Positions 24,201 through 32,780 of a DNA stretch of 64,000 nucleotides are shown piece by piece. Both the position numbers and the translations under genes were made by a program. The notes under the pieces are model-generated. The model saw nothing but the letters and a program-made list of their open reading frames with translations. It was not told the DNA's origin and did no database searches. Position 1 is the stretch's first letter; each line of letters starts with the position of its first letter. Location: assembly GCA_013397865.1 (NCBI GenBank), contig VZTI01003110.1, positions 65,220 through 129,219 of the forward strand, in the 5' to 3' direction. Source of the stretch: Struthidea cinerea (taxonomy: Eukaryota > Chordata > Aves > Passeriformes > Corcoracidae).

Positions 24201-26647
24201 ATCTAGCTGGTGAGAAAGTATCACCCTTGTTAACATTTTTCTTCACTTTCACCATCTAAAACCACATTTAAAAAAAATAATTCTCCTGTTGCTGCAAACC
24301 ATATTGGGAGGATCTCAGGACAATGCTTACCACAGGCTGGCACACAGCTTCAAACTGTGCAGACTTCACATTTTTCAAAATCATCCCCTCTCACTGCCCC
24401 AAAAAACCTTTTCTGAAATGCAGGACTCTCCAGTAAGTCTGAATCTCTTCATTCTCATAATGAGGAAAAAAACTTAAAAATCACAGTTGCTATAAAATCT
24501 GTGACAGAAATCCCTGAAGCTGCCATCACTAGACATAAACCAAGCACCTCCTTCAGTTCTGCATCACTGCCCACCTGAGGGTGAGAAGGATGCAGCACAG
24601 GCAGGAGCCCCTGTTGCTGTGACTGCTGGGGTGTCCTGCAGTGACTGAGGAGGAGGGAAGGAGGGTCTCTGAGCAAGTCGTTACAGATCAGTTGGAAACC
24701 TAAGGCCCAGGACACTTCCCAAAAGGAGTGTTCAGCATGAGCACTGTGTATCTGAGTCCACCAGCAGCAGGAGAGCCTGCCGGAGCTGCCCCACACTCCC
24801 TGCTGAGGCTCTCCCCTTCCCACATGACATTTGGAGTTGGAAATTGCAAGCCTGTTAGCTCTTTGACCCTTCACGTAAAGCTACAACAGCACTGTACAAG
24901 TAGTTACAGAATAACCTGATCACTGAACCAAGCTACTCCTTAATCTTAACAAAGGGAACATCGCTTTGACTAAAAGGCTGGATAAATGGCAGCCAGGCCC
25001 CTGAAGCAGATGAAAATTTAATTCTCTGCCATGACCCACACACTTCCCTAAAGAGATAGTAAAAATATATCTGGCAAGTCTGTTCTCCAACAAGGAAGTC
25101 TGGTAGGTAGGTTTGTATCATGTGTGGGTAGTCAGGAAGTTTCTCAAAGCAGAAATTAATAAAGCACAAAGACATATATTTCATAATGCAGCAAACTTAA
25201 AAGTATTGCATATGAGTACTGGTTGTCTTTACCAGACCTGTTCCATATCTATACATGATTTTTTTGATGTGCCCTTATCTAAATGGACTTTACAACCACT
25301 TTCAATGTTTTTCAACATAAGTAATCACTAAGGTTCATCTCAGAAACTAACTTGAAGAGATGAAGAAGCTGCTTAAAATTGCACAATTCCTTAAAATATG
25401 AAGGGTGGAAAAAATGCCTCATGCAGTACATGGCAATAGTGAAAATGTAATTACAGTGAAAGGAAGGATGAAAATTACTCCACTCTCAAGTAGCTGTCAC
25501 CTGGATGTTTTTACATCCAAAACCAACAAACAAGAATATACACATAGAAGTTACATAATACAAAATGGAGCAAGAGTTTAGAACATATCTGTCATCAGGT
25601 ATAGTAAACTGCAGTCAGCTGTACAGATTTCAACTTCATTAGTAAAACTGTGACAGAAAGAAACTGTTCTCACTTTCCTATAGTAATTGAATATCTGAGC
25701 AATCTTGGACTGGACTGTGATAATGTAAGACACATTTTGAAAAAAAGAAGGAACCCCACAGCAACCTACAAATTGGGACTTTATACAAATTTAGGGAAAA
25801 AGCTTTAATTCAAATTGAAAAACAGCACCATTTAAGGTAAAGAAAAACCACAAAAAATTCACACCATGACAAAAGCAAGCAAAAAACTAAAACTCCAATA
25901 AAATCCTCAAATCTTTGCCAGTCCTCTCCTCTAGGATGCAAACAAATTCACTGAGGGCACTTGAAGGAGATTAGCAGGAGATGTCTCTAAAACCACAGAT
26001 GCCATGCAAGTTTCTTACAGCCAGATTTCAAAGTATCTGGCCTTGCTCTTCAGTATCCCCAGAATGTTTTGACTGGATATGAAGTGTTATTCTAACACGA
26101 TGGCAATACACGTATCCCTGCCTGGACTTTCAACATCGCAGCATAATTTGCACTCCTGTAAGCTTTTCTGTTGCCAGCCAAGTCCTGATCCTGCTGTTCT
26201 TACCCAAAACATCCATCCTTGCTCCGCAGTTGTCTCAGTCACTTTAGATATCCAGAATCTTGCTGGTACAGTGTTTTCCACTAGAGTCCAAATACTTGGT
26301 GATTTTGCAGTAAACAAGGCTAATTCTTATCATGCCACTTTACGCCACTGTGACAGGCACACCTCTGCATCTCAACTGATAAGCAGAGGACAAAGCTGTA
26401 CTTAACCAAAGAAGAAATCCTCACTGCAAGTAACAGATCTATTGGATAGCTCAGTATTTACAGATTTTTTGCTTTTGTGTCATAACTCATTGCAAAGTAG
26501 AAGAAGTCACCACTGCCTCACCTTCTCAGCTAACAGCTCTCGGATCTTGCTTGCCTGCAAGCGGAATTTGAAGAGCTGGGACTCCAACACAAGGCATCGC
26601 TTTTGCCAGTCCATACAGCTGCCATTCTCCACTGTGAGTTCTGCCAT
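98..26647 (-). CDS. PLEKHH1: PLEKHH1, N-terminal 865 codons in 15 exons (gene continues left of window)
   Basis: Fifteen minus-strand exons join without a stop: 26522-26647 (coding part), 20790-20852, 17515-17664, 14659-14742, 13746-13827, 10087-11096, 7649-7727, 6981-7069, 6324-6474, 5173-5312, 4398-4508, 3754-3840, 2604-2765, 1183-1263 and 98-277. Every junction has GT/AG and matching phase. The product has a coiled coil (residues about 20-170), a Ser/Thr-rich linker (about 170-655), PH1 (about 663-756) and the start of PH2 (from about 770). PH1 reads KSGYLLKMGSQVKTWKRRW, a phosphoinositide-binding style Lys/Arg pattern. This segment, TPRDSIQLAKRH and LDESSGSDDD resemble mammalian PLEKHH1 more than PLEKHH2, from memory. 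The family (worm MAX-1) acts in axon guidance and vessel patterning as a cytoplasmic, membrane-associated adaptor. The rest of PH2, MyTH4 and FERM lie outside the window. Confidence 0.97.
1183..1263 (-). CDS. PLEKHH1: PLEKHH1 exon 15 (residues 779-805), PH2
   Basis: An 81-base, phase 0-0 exon with acceptor CTCCTTACAG and donor GTAATT. It encodes VKHGHSKLVWCALIGKTFYY, then YRNHEDK, strands 1-3 of the second PH domain. Confidence 0.96.
2604..2765 (-). CDS. PLEKHH1: PLEKHH1 exon 14 (residues 725-778), PH1 end and PH2 start
   Basis: A 162-base, phase 0-0 exon with acceptor CCTTCCAG and donor GTAAAA. It encodes TYFLTADSPNILEEWIHVLQ, the last strands and C-terminal helix with the invariant PH-domain Trp. 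A short linker follows, then KPTVKGWLTK, the first strand of PH2. Confidence 0.97.
3754..3840 (-). CDS. PLEKHH1: PLEKHH1 exon 13 (residues 696-724), PH1 middle
   Basis: An 87-base, phase 0-0 exon with acceptor CTTTCCTCAG and donor GTAGGC. It encodes SDVIRKPQGQLELNSSCQIV, then RGEGSQTFQ, the central strands of the first PH domain. Confidence 0.97.
4398..4508 (-). CDS. PLEKHH1: PLEKHH1 exon 12 (residues 659-695), start of PH1
   Basis: A 111-base, phase 0-0 exon with acceptor CTGTCCTCCAG and donor GTAAGT. It encodes strands 1-3 of the first PH domain: KSGYLLKMGSQVKTWKRRW, then FVLRNRQIMYYKSP. The Lys...Lys-Arg-Arg-Trp pattern in the beta1-beta2 loop is the classical phosphoinositide headgroup-binding arrangement. 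Confidence 0.97.
5173..5312 (-). CDS. PLEKHH1: PLEKHH1 exon 11 (residues 612-658)
   Basis: A 140-base exon, phase 1 in and 0 out, with acceptor TTTCGAACAG and donor GTAAGT. It encodes VSMSSLSSESDYAIPPDAYS, then SEPEHKLQRTSSYSTDGG. SDYAIPPDA and EPEHKLQRTSSYSTD are family-conserved. The Ser-rich end lies directly before the first PH domain. Confidence 0.95.
6324..6474 (-). CDS. PLEKHH1: PLEKHH1 exon 10 (residues 562-611 and first base of 612)
   Basis: A 151-base exon, phase 0 in and 1 out, with acceptor CTGTTTTCCAG and donor GTAAAG. It encodes KATQISNVPFLDESSGSDDD, a Ser-rich stretch, then SPRAVKRG. The acidic DESSGSDDD cluster followed by a basic PRAVKR patch is strongly conserved in the family and looks like a CK2-type phosphosite region, by inference. 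Confidence 0.95.
6981..7069 (-). CDS. PLEKHH1: PLEKHH1 exon 9 (residues 532-561)
   Basis: An 89-base exon, phase 1 in and 0 out. The acceptor is AATTTTCCCAG, chosen because it completes the split codon from exon 8 and restores the conserved frame; a closer AG nearer the conserved motif would break the phase. The donor is GTAAGG. It encodes GPFTYLIYRNVTVPVYTTLK followed by Gly, matching the mammalian LVYKNVTVPVYT-LKG segment. Confidence 0.9.
7649..7727 (-). CDS. PLEKHH1: PLEKHH1 exon 8 (residues 506-531 and first base of 532)
   Basis: A 79-base exon, phase 0 in and 1 out, with acceptor ATTGTTTCAG and donor GTAAGT. It encodes ESRIYAVAKSGMRLSEVAM and onward. ESRIYAVA-SG-R-S is shared by PLEKHH1 and PLEKHH2. 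Confidence 0.93.
8540..9515 (+). mobile_element. CR1 LINE fragment (reverse transcriptase region)
   Basis: Conceptual translation of the plus strand, with several frameshifts and stops, gives typical avian CR1 ORF2 phrases: KAQLDLHL around 8850, LNAFFASVFDGKTSCPPST around 9000, ITQGEMPSDLLCHLDT, and the reverse transcriptase core GKVMEQTILSA...DNQGIRPRQHGFVKGRSCL around 9330-9440. The element lies in the PLEKHH1 intron between exons 7 and 8, antisense to the gene. It stops near 9515 well before the CR1 3' end, so it is an internal fragment. It is decayed and cannot encode a working protein. Confidence 0.92.
10087..11096 (-). CDS. PLEKHH1: PLEKHH1 exon 7, long linker exon (residues 169-505)
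   Basis: A 1010-base exon, the largest in the window, with acceptor TTCCTTGTAG and donor GTAAGA after a Trp codon. It encodes a poorly conserved Ser/Thr/Glu-rich linker of about 336 residues, expected to be disordered. Three conserved islands anchor it: TPRDSIQLAKRHRSQPQ (about residue 405 onward), an acidic block with DDDGVMEKMETE, and KPPTPPLHRFPSW at the end. Basic motifs such as LAKRHRSQPQ and the proline-rich end look like phosphorylation or docking sites; that role is inferred. The conserved motifs match mammalian PLEKHH1, while the first two thirds diverge strongly. Confidence 0.95.
11097..13745 (-). other. PLEKHH1: PLEKHH1 intron between exons 6 and 7
   Basis: About 2.6 kb of AT-rich intron. 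I recognise no repeat family, RNA gene or additional exon in it. The short open frames here have no splice context or recognisable product. Confidence 0.5.
13746..13827 (-). CDS. PLEKHH1: PLEKHH1 exon 6 (residues 142-168 and first base of 169)
   Basis: An 82-base exon, phase 0 in and phase 1 out, with acceptor GTTTCATAG and donor GTAAAT. It encodes LELENYHLKNCNQRLMEQIE, then ALQDTLQ, the end of the coiled coil. The odd length is balanced by exon 7, which starts with two bases that complete an Asp codon. Confidence 0.94.
14659..14742 (-). CDS. PLEKHH1: PLEKHH1 exon 5 (residues 114-141)
   Basis: An 84-base, phase 0-0 exon with acceptor TTTTTTGGCACAG and donor GTAAGTC. It encodes a coiled-coil segment that includes EKAAKIKEWVTFKLRE. 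The EKAAKIKEWVT string is a hallmark of PLEKHH1 and PLEKHH2 proteins. Confidence 0.96.
14743..17514 (-). other. PLEKHH1: PLEKHH1 intron between exons 4 and 5
   Basis: About 2.8 kb of intron containing a CA microsatellite (15277-15298) and a T tract near 16857-16870. Nothing else is recognised. Confidence 0.5.
15277..15298. repeat. (AC)n microsatellite
   Basis: Eleven uninterrupted AC dinucleotides inside the intron between exons 4 and 5. Likely length-polymorphic. Confidence 0.95.
17515..17664 (-). CDS. PLEKHH1: PLEKHH1 exon 4 (residues 64-113)
   Basis: A 150-base, phase 0-0 exon with acceptor CCATTACAG and donor GTAGGG. It encodes 50 coiled-coil residues beginning VRVMEEKIKL and including TLHRKYQEL and NKLETQLAKQ, close to the mammalian coiled coil (VMEEKVKL, HRKYQEL). 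Confidence 0.96.
17665..20789 (-). other. PLEKHH1: PLEKHH1 intron between exons 3 and 4
   Basis: About 3.1 kb of intron. A short tandem duplication lies at 19326-19397. I see no known repeat family and no extra exon. Confidence 0.5.
19326..19402. repeat. 36-base tandem duplication
   Basis: Two copies of a 36-base unit beginning CTGCTGGTGGCAG (19326-19361 and 19362-19397), differing at two bases, followed by the first bases of a third copy. The near identity implies a recent local duplication. Confidence 0.9.
20790..20852 (-). CDS. PLEKHH1: PLEKHH1 exon 3 (residues 43-63)
   Basis: A 63-base, phase 0-0 exon. It encodes MQELEQRVIEAEQRAEDAEK followed by Gln, an almost pure charged heptad segment that continues the coiled coil. 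The acceptor is TCTCTGAAG and the donor is GTAAGAG. Being in frame at both ends, its skipping would keep the reading frame. Confidence 0.95.
21564..21596 (+). repeat. G-rich tract followed by TTTG repeats
   Basis: Runs of five, three and eleven G residues separated by short spacers, followed by a T/G simple repeat to about 21620. The G runs could form a quadruplex on the plus strand (the non-template strand would be the C-rich one for PLEKHH1). Confidence 0.7.
23175..23350 (+). mobile_element. MIR-like SINE relic
   Basis: The series AATAATAATGCTTGGTATTT, then CCTTTCATTCAAAATGCTTTA and later GACCCAGGTCACAC, follows the order of the amniote MIR/CORE-SINE consensus as I remember it (gcttggcatttata...cctttcatccaaa...caaggtcacac). 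The copy is highly diverged, so ancient. Confidence 0.65.
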
Positions 26648-26697
26648 TGTGAAGTTAATCATCCATTTAGGATGTCGTCTGAGGTGCTCTAAAAATC
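26522..26697 (-). CDS. PLEKHH1: PLEKHH1 exon 2 (first coding exon, residues 1-42)
   Basis: The minus-strand acceptor is a long pyrimidine tract ending CTGTAG, and the donor after the Glu-Lys codons is GTGAGG. The start chosen is the ATG at 26647-26645 because the peptide beginning MAELTVENGSCMDWQKR aligns with the mammalian N-terminus (MAE...DWQKR). Its context (ACA ATG G) has A at -3 and G at +4. Bases 26648-26697 are taken as 5' UTR, although they are open in the same frame and hold another in-frame ATG five codons upstream. The encoded QASKIRELLAEK opens the coiled coil. Confidence 0.93.
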
Positions 26698-28669
26698 CTA
26701 CAGAATTGAAGGAAAAAAAAAGTATATCTTTTAGAAGGACAAACTTATCTCCCCTGTGCCTAGTTTTCCTTGGTCCATCTTACAGAACTGATACCAGAGG
26801 CCATTTCTTCTCCAAGCAGAAGATTAAGTGGTACTACCCTGAGTCACTGATATTGCCCTCTGCCAGAGGTCACCCTTAATGGATAAACGTTTACCTTTAG
26901 AATGAGTAAATAATTTGCTAATACATTATACTGTATATTCCAGAAACAACCTTACTGCCACCCTCACAGTCTTGCTCAGCCTCTACCCAGAGATTAGGAG
27001 TATTTTTTACCCCTGCCTCCTTTGTTCCAGTATGGCTGTAAACTCTCAAGTCACTAAAACCTCCTGCTTCAGGTATCACAGACACACTTTCATCTTGGGT
27101 CACTAGTGCCTTATCTCACAAAGACTGTGTTAAGATGATGTGATGTATTAAGCAACTGTTCCCAATCCCTAACTGCTTGACACAGTCAGTTGACACTAAG
27201 AGTGGAAGTGCCCCAATATCTAAACAATTGCTCTGTTAAAACAAAGAGAATCCATTCAGGAGTAAGTTAGGGCTAAAGACAAAACATGCTGCCCTACTGA
27301 AGTCCTTGTAGACATCAAGAGATATACACAACTCCAGAAACTGGAAAAAGCTGTATTTTTTGAAGATCTTTTATTTTCCTACTCAGTAACAATTTAGACA
27401 TTTCATATGTCATTTAGACATATTCTTACAATAAGACATTGTGCTTATTGTAAAAGCCATGAAAAATCTACGTAATAAATGTTCTTAACCAAAATCAGGT
27501 ATTTGTGAAATAAAAGGTCAACTCAGTGTGTGTAGTCCAGCAGCCAGCTGTATTATCAAACAATAACAAATGTTTACAAAGTCAGAACAGTTATTAGCTG
27601 ATGAAGCTGATGAAGCTATTAGCTAAGCTTCATCAGAACAACTAAATCCTTACTTGTTAAAGGAAATTCTCACCAGCTCACAGGCAAACTCACAAGTCCC
27701 AACCAGTGACAGACCAAGGAACAGTCCAGGACTTGCAAGAGAGCAACAAAGTCACTTAGCCTCATTGCCCTTACACCTGCCTTTCTCTGCAGAGAGGAAA
27801 AGTTTAAGATGGCCCTCCAGCTGTACCCACTTGTCAGGATACCTGGTTTATGTTTTGCACGTAAGACTTGAGATTCAAATTACCGTGAGTATACATAACA
27901 GTGTAAGTATACGTAACACAGCAAGCCACTCTATCCAGCTGTATGTCTGATGTTCTGAGTTAATTTTATACCCTTTGGCTACAAACATTACCTGCGAGTT
28001 ATTTTATGTTCAGGTTGCTTTGTTCAGTAATAGAAAGTTTCCCAGACAGCAAGTTGCCTACTTTTCCAAAGAGTTGTGAAATACCATTCCAGAAGGTAGG
28101 TTTAAGTAAAACAAAGCAAAGGTACGCTCATGTGCAGTACTGCAGCACTGAAAACACTCCACAGTAGGAAAGAAGACCACTGTTTTACAAGCAGCACACT
28201 TACAGCTTTACAGAAATAGAGGCCATTCTTTTCCACAGCCCATCCAGCACACCGATCTAATCTCTAGCCCTAACTCCTTGCCAGGCATTTAACCAGGTTA
28301 CCTTTGGTACACTTCTCAACACTGCAGTGTTTCCCTGTAAGGTGGTGCTCTCAGTCCTTCCCAAGCCAAAAAAGTGCACTAAGTCAAGGAAGGATCCTAC
28401 AACACTGTTAAGTTTGTTTACAGCTAACTCTGTTTTAGACATAAATAGTAATTCAGCTCTCAAATGAAATTCTGTTCTCTTTCATAAAAGTGTAAGGAGC
28501 TTTTAGTCTTTATTCATAAAGTTTAAGTCCAAAGAGGACATACAAGTGAATGGAATGGGATAATGACACAAAGCGAAATGAAACTGATGCACCGAACAAC
28601 TTATGCCAAAGCAGAAGTAATTTTCCCACACAGACCATAACTTCTGATTGAATTAAAATACCTTGTTCT

Positions 28670-29060
28670 GAATAAGGGGTCTACATGCCCTGAATCATTA
28701 CATCTTGTTCTTTATCACTACAGACAACTGCATTTTTATAATCCCTTCCCTAGAACCATGCTGGCAGTTTTGTTCCCACTATTCCTATTACTCTAGAACC
28801 TCACGTCTCTAATGACCTGCCTTCCAATTACTAGCATAAATATAATCATAACCAGCTTGTATCTGTTAATTCTTGTAGACTATTGCCCTTCAGTTTAGCT
28901 GGGTTTTTTTCCTCTCTCGTATTTATCCCTTGATAGATTTATAGATATCAAAAGCTTCTCCTTAAAGGCCTCATTTTGCAAGGCTAGAGATAAGGGACTC
29001 CTTTAGTCTCATAAGAAAAAGCTCCCTGCTCTCCCTCTGCACCTGTTCCAGCTTCAGTGC
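28670..29060 (-). mobile_element. Old CR1/L3-type LINE 3' region
   Basis: Read on the minus strand, the sequence runs CTGGAACAGGTGCAGAG, then GAGACTAAAGGAG, TATAAATCTATCAAGGGATA, and GTGAGGTTCTAGAG. This is the conserved C-terminal ORF2 to 3' UTR order of the ancient CR1/L3-like family found across birds, crocodiles and turtles. Divergence is moderate to high, and the copy is non-functional. Confidence 0.8.
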
Positions 29061-29319
29061 ACATAATATAAAAGAGATAGTTCTTCTCTTCTCGCTCTCC
29101 TTCACAGTCATGGGTGACCACAACTGCATCTGAAAGGCAGCATGCACCCACAACAAAGCCTTGTGTAAAGGCATGTAGCACTTTCCCCTCTCCTAGGGAA
29201 TGCCTCATCTGATCGTGTTTGCCTTTTTTACAACCATATTGCACTGGTGGTCGACATTCACAGACAAACTGACAGAGCTGGAGCAGAGGAAGCTCAGCTG
29301 ACTTTTCCGTTGTAAATGG

Positions 29320-29697
29320 CAGATGTGGGAGAGCAGGAGGGTAATTACAAATGGACTGGAACAGATTAATAAAGCTCAGGTCTGTGCCAGATCTCCGAAA
29401 GATCAAGATTCTCTGTACTACAGGCCATTGCGGTATCACAGTAAGACAAGAGGCAACAGACAGAAACTGATGCACAGGAAGTTTCACTTGAACATAAAGA
29501 AGAACTTTCTTATTGTGCAGGTGACTGAGCACTGGAACAGGTTGCCCAGAGAGGTTGTGGAGTCTCCTCACTGGAGATATTCAAGAACCATCTGGATGCA
29601 ATCCTGTGCAATGTGCTCTAGGATGGTCCTGTTAGAACACGGATGTTGGATCAGATGACCCACCGTGGTCCCTTCCAACCTGACCCATTCTGTGATT
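29320..29697 (+). mobile_element. CR1 LINE 3' end
   Basis: The plus strand carries the diagnostic CR1 3' segment: AAGAAGAACTTTCTTATTGT, GTGACTGAGCACTGGAACAG, GTTGCCCAGAGAGGTTGTGG, GGTCCCTTCCAACCTGACCC and the terminal CATTCTGTGATTG. The 3' boundary at about 29697 is clear; the 5' boundary is approximate (5' truncation is normal for CR1). Confidence 0.95.
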
Positions 29698-31822
29698 GCA
29701 AAATTCAACATGCCCATGGTTACCCTGTGATTGATTAGTATCACCATATGTTATGTTTTTAATTACAGGCAGTATTTTTAAGGATCACTAATATTTAAAA
29801 GGCACAGTTTGTTTTTGGGTATCTTGAAGTCTTACTGTTTATGCAACTGAATCTCTTCCTCCTCTGCTGATTTTAAAGAGCACTCTTCCAGGTTTTGTGC
29901 CCACTTTATTACTACTTCTAACGTGCAATTTTGCTTTGTGTCATTAGATTAATCCCCTGTGTCAGCAGTCAATTCAGTAAAATACCTACCATCTAACAGC
30001 CCCCTCTTCAGCACTGTGTTGTCACATTCTCTTTTGTCATGTGTCTATCTTACCATTCTTCTATTAATCCCCATCCTCCACTTAAGCTAATAACTTCCCC
30101 ATGTGTCATCATACCAAATGATTTCTGAAGTCTAGAGATTAGAATTATAGCTTTTCCCCTAGCAAAAACCTTACACTTTTTCAGAGAAAGATATTGTATC
30201 ACAATGTCTAATATTTACCTCTAGATTACAACTTTATTTACAAAATTTATTCTGCATTTTCATTTACTGTTAAATTGCCTATGTTCTCCTGAATGTAAGC
30301 AGTTCACCTGTACTCTGTGAATTACAATAGCAACTTCATTTTGACAGACAGACTTTAAATCCCTTCTATTGGATCTGCCATTTCACATGCCCTTTTTCAT
30401 AAGTCTTAACCATCTTTTCTCACCACATTCTTTGATTCCCCTTCCTCTCCCAGATATTGGTCCTTTTCATATCAGATAAAGAATTTATATGGATACATTT
30501 ATATAAAACTGGCTCTTTTTTCCCTTGCGCATATGAAGAAGTTGGGAGCCTGATATTTTCAGAGGCAATACTCGTATTTTAGGGACTTGGAACACAGGAG
30601 ACAGCCACTCTGTTCAAACAAGCTGAGATTTTCAAAACTTCATTCTTAAGTGCATACAGCCACTTCTTAAAGGGCAGCTTGATTTTCAGTGTTAAGTATC
30701 CAACAACTGTCAGTGATGATAATGGCAGATAAAAAGTCCTTAAAACTCAGTGGGAGAAAAAAATGACTGAACCACCTGTTAAATGCAGTCAAAATTAGAA
30801 GTCTCATGCATATATCTGTAAGTTTTGACCAATGTCAGAGACAGTTCTGACCCCAAATGCCATATCGAAAATAAATATGATCATATTTACTTGGAATGCC
30901 CATATCCAGTTGTAATTCTGATGAAGCTGAAATTTAAATCAAGATGTAATGTGTTTGGGGGTTTTTCTTTGTGTTTTTAAGCTACAATCAGCTGATGTTG
31001 CAGATGTAGGTGGATCCAGAACCAGAATTCAAAACACTTCAGAGACTTTGTACACTTTCACTGAAAAGCCAAAACAATCAATGTGAAGTCTTTCAGGTGC
31101 AGATACAAATGCAAGTAAAGTGTTTGCAGCTTTGTTCATGCAGTGCAAACAATGAAGACAAGTGAAACACTATTTCCATATTTCACATATGAGTGTCTGC
31201 TCAGCTCAGCAACAGGTTTACGCAGGCTGTCATAGGGATTCACAGCACAGGGGGACTGCAGTTCTTAGCACCTGCCCGTAAAAAGCACCAGACTCTGTCT
31301 GAACACCGGAGCTGAATACTGGTCTAACTTTCCGCTACTATCTTACTGCAAAAGGAATCAGTAGAAAAGTGATAAATGTAACATATGAAAGGGGAGAGAT
31401 TTCTCCCCATGTCACTGAATCAGCATCAAGGGCGTCAGCAGTACAGGCGATGGGCAAAACTCAGTGGGGAAATATTAGTCAATACCTCACTTTTCACTTC
31501 ATAATCGTCTCACCCCTCAGCTCTTTAGCCCTGAGGCCATTGGAATTGTTCAGCCACATAGCCATTTCCCGTTCAGGAGTGCGGCCTGAGATGTGCAGAT
31601 CATGGGCGGGGAGGGGCGTGGGGGGAGAAAATAACACAAAAAGCTGTGGAAAGGATAAGGAAAAGGCTTGTCACGGGCCTGGGGTGGGAGGGAGCGGGGA
31701 ATACTTTCCCCTCTACATCACTGCAGGTGGCTTAGCTAGTAAAAGTGCCTGGAGGCAGGAAGAAGGGCTCCCAATTGTGCCGTTCTACCTGCGGAGGTCT
31801 TGCCCCGCACACCGAGGCTTAC

Positions 31823-31943
31823 CAGGAAGGCAGAAGAAACCGCAGCGCTTACACGTATTTACTTCTTGGGCTGCATTTTCCCCTTCGTGCGCCATTCCTC
31901 CCCCCACTTCTTCCATGCCTCTTCAGGGCCAAAGTCCCAGACC
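31823..31943 (-). other. PLEKHH1: Candidate non-coding exon 1 of PLEKHH1 (5' end unknown)
   Basis: A strong minus-strand splice donor, CTTCCTG followed by GTAAGC, lies at 31823/31822 on the gene-proximal side of the CpG island. The first coding exon has a proper acceptor, so an upstream exon is required. The 5' end of this exon lies in or beyond the gap, so the right limit given is just the last base before the gap. Confidence 0.4.
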
Positions 31944-32458
31944 NNNNNNNNNNNNNNNNNNNNNNNNNNNNNNNNNNNNNNNNNNNNNNNNNNNNNNNNN
32001 NNNNNNNNNNNNNNNNNNNNNNNNNNNNNNNNNNNNNNNNNNNNNNNNNNNNNNNNNNNNNNNNNNNNNNNNNNNNNNNNNNNNNNNNNNNNNNNNNNNN
32101 NNNNNNNNNNNNNNNNNNNNNNNNNNNNNNNNNNNNNNNNNNNNNNNNNNNNNNNNNNNNNNNNNNNNNNNNNNNNNNNNNNNNNNNNNNNNNNNNNNNN
32201 NNNNNNNNNNNNNNNNNNNNNNNNNNNNNNNNNNNNNNNNNNNNNNNNNNNNNNNNNNNNNNNNNNNNNNNNNNNNNNNNNNNNNNNNNNNNNNNNNNNN
32301 NNNNNNNNNNNNNNNNNNNNNNNNNNNNNNNNNNNNNNNNNNNNNNNNNNNNNNNNNNNNNNNNNNNNNNNNNNNNNNNNNNNNNNNNNNNNNNNNNNNN
32401 NNNNNNNNNNNNNNNNNNNNNNNNNNNNNNNNNNNNNNNNNNNNNNNNNNNNNNNNNN
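31944..32458. other. Assembly gap (515 N)
   Basis: An unresolved run of N within a CpG island. Open frames drawn across it are artefacts. Confidence 1.
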
Positions 32459-32780
32459 TGCCGGGGCGGCCCGGGGCACAAGAGTGGCAGCCGCGCTCTG
32501 CCCCGGGTGGGGACATCCCCCTCTCCGCCCAGCCTGCACCCTCAGGGACTGCCACCGAGTTTCCTGAGGTCTCCCTTGCAGTCATCTCCCCGCCCTCAGA
32601 GCTGATGTTACCCAAACCGTCCCCAGACCACCAGGGCAGCGGCGTTTTACGTGGAGCAGGTGGGCAAGGAGCTGGTACCCACAGAAGCACTCTGCCCTTG
32701 CCGCCACTACAGGCCTGAGGGGCTGGTGGTTCGTCCAAGGCTCCAGATGGAGCAGCCTTCGCTGGTTGTAGGCAGCCCCA

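Larger units (their letters stand above)
20853..26521 (-). other. PLEKHH1: PLEKHH1 intron between exons 2 and 3
   Basis: The largest intron between coding exons (about 5.7 kb). It holds a G-rich tract at 21564-21596 and a MIR-like SINE relic at 23175-23350. No other exon or RNA gene is recognised. Confidence 0.5.
26698..31822 (-). other. PLEKHH1: Probable PLEKHH1 intron 1
   Basis: About 5.1 kb between the first coding exon and the candidate non-coding exon at the CpG island. It contains two CR1-type fragments in opposite orientation (28670-29060 minus, 29320-29697 plus). The rest is ordinary AT-rich sequence with no gene recognised. Confidence 0.45.
31595..32780 (-). promoter_or_regulatory. 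PLEKHH1: CpG-rich island, likely PLEKHH1 promoter (interrupted by gap)
   Basis: GC content and CpG density rise sharply, with GC-box-like runs around 31608-31630 (GGGCGGGGAGGGGCGTGGGG) and dense CpG at 32459-32530. It lies about 5 kb upstream of the first coding exon of the minus-strand gene, as expected for a promoter with a non-coding first exon. The central 515 bases are unsequenced. The promoter assignment is inferred from position and composition only. Confidence 0.6.
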
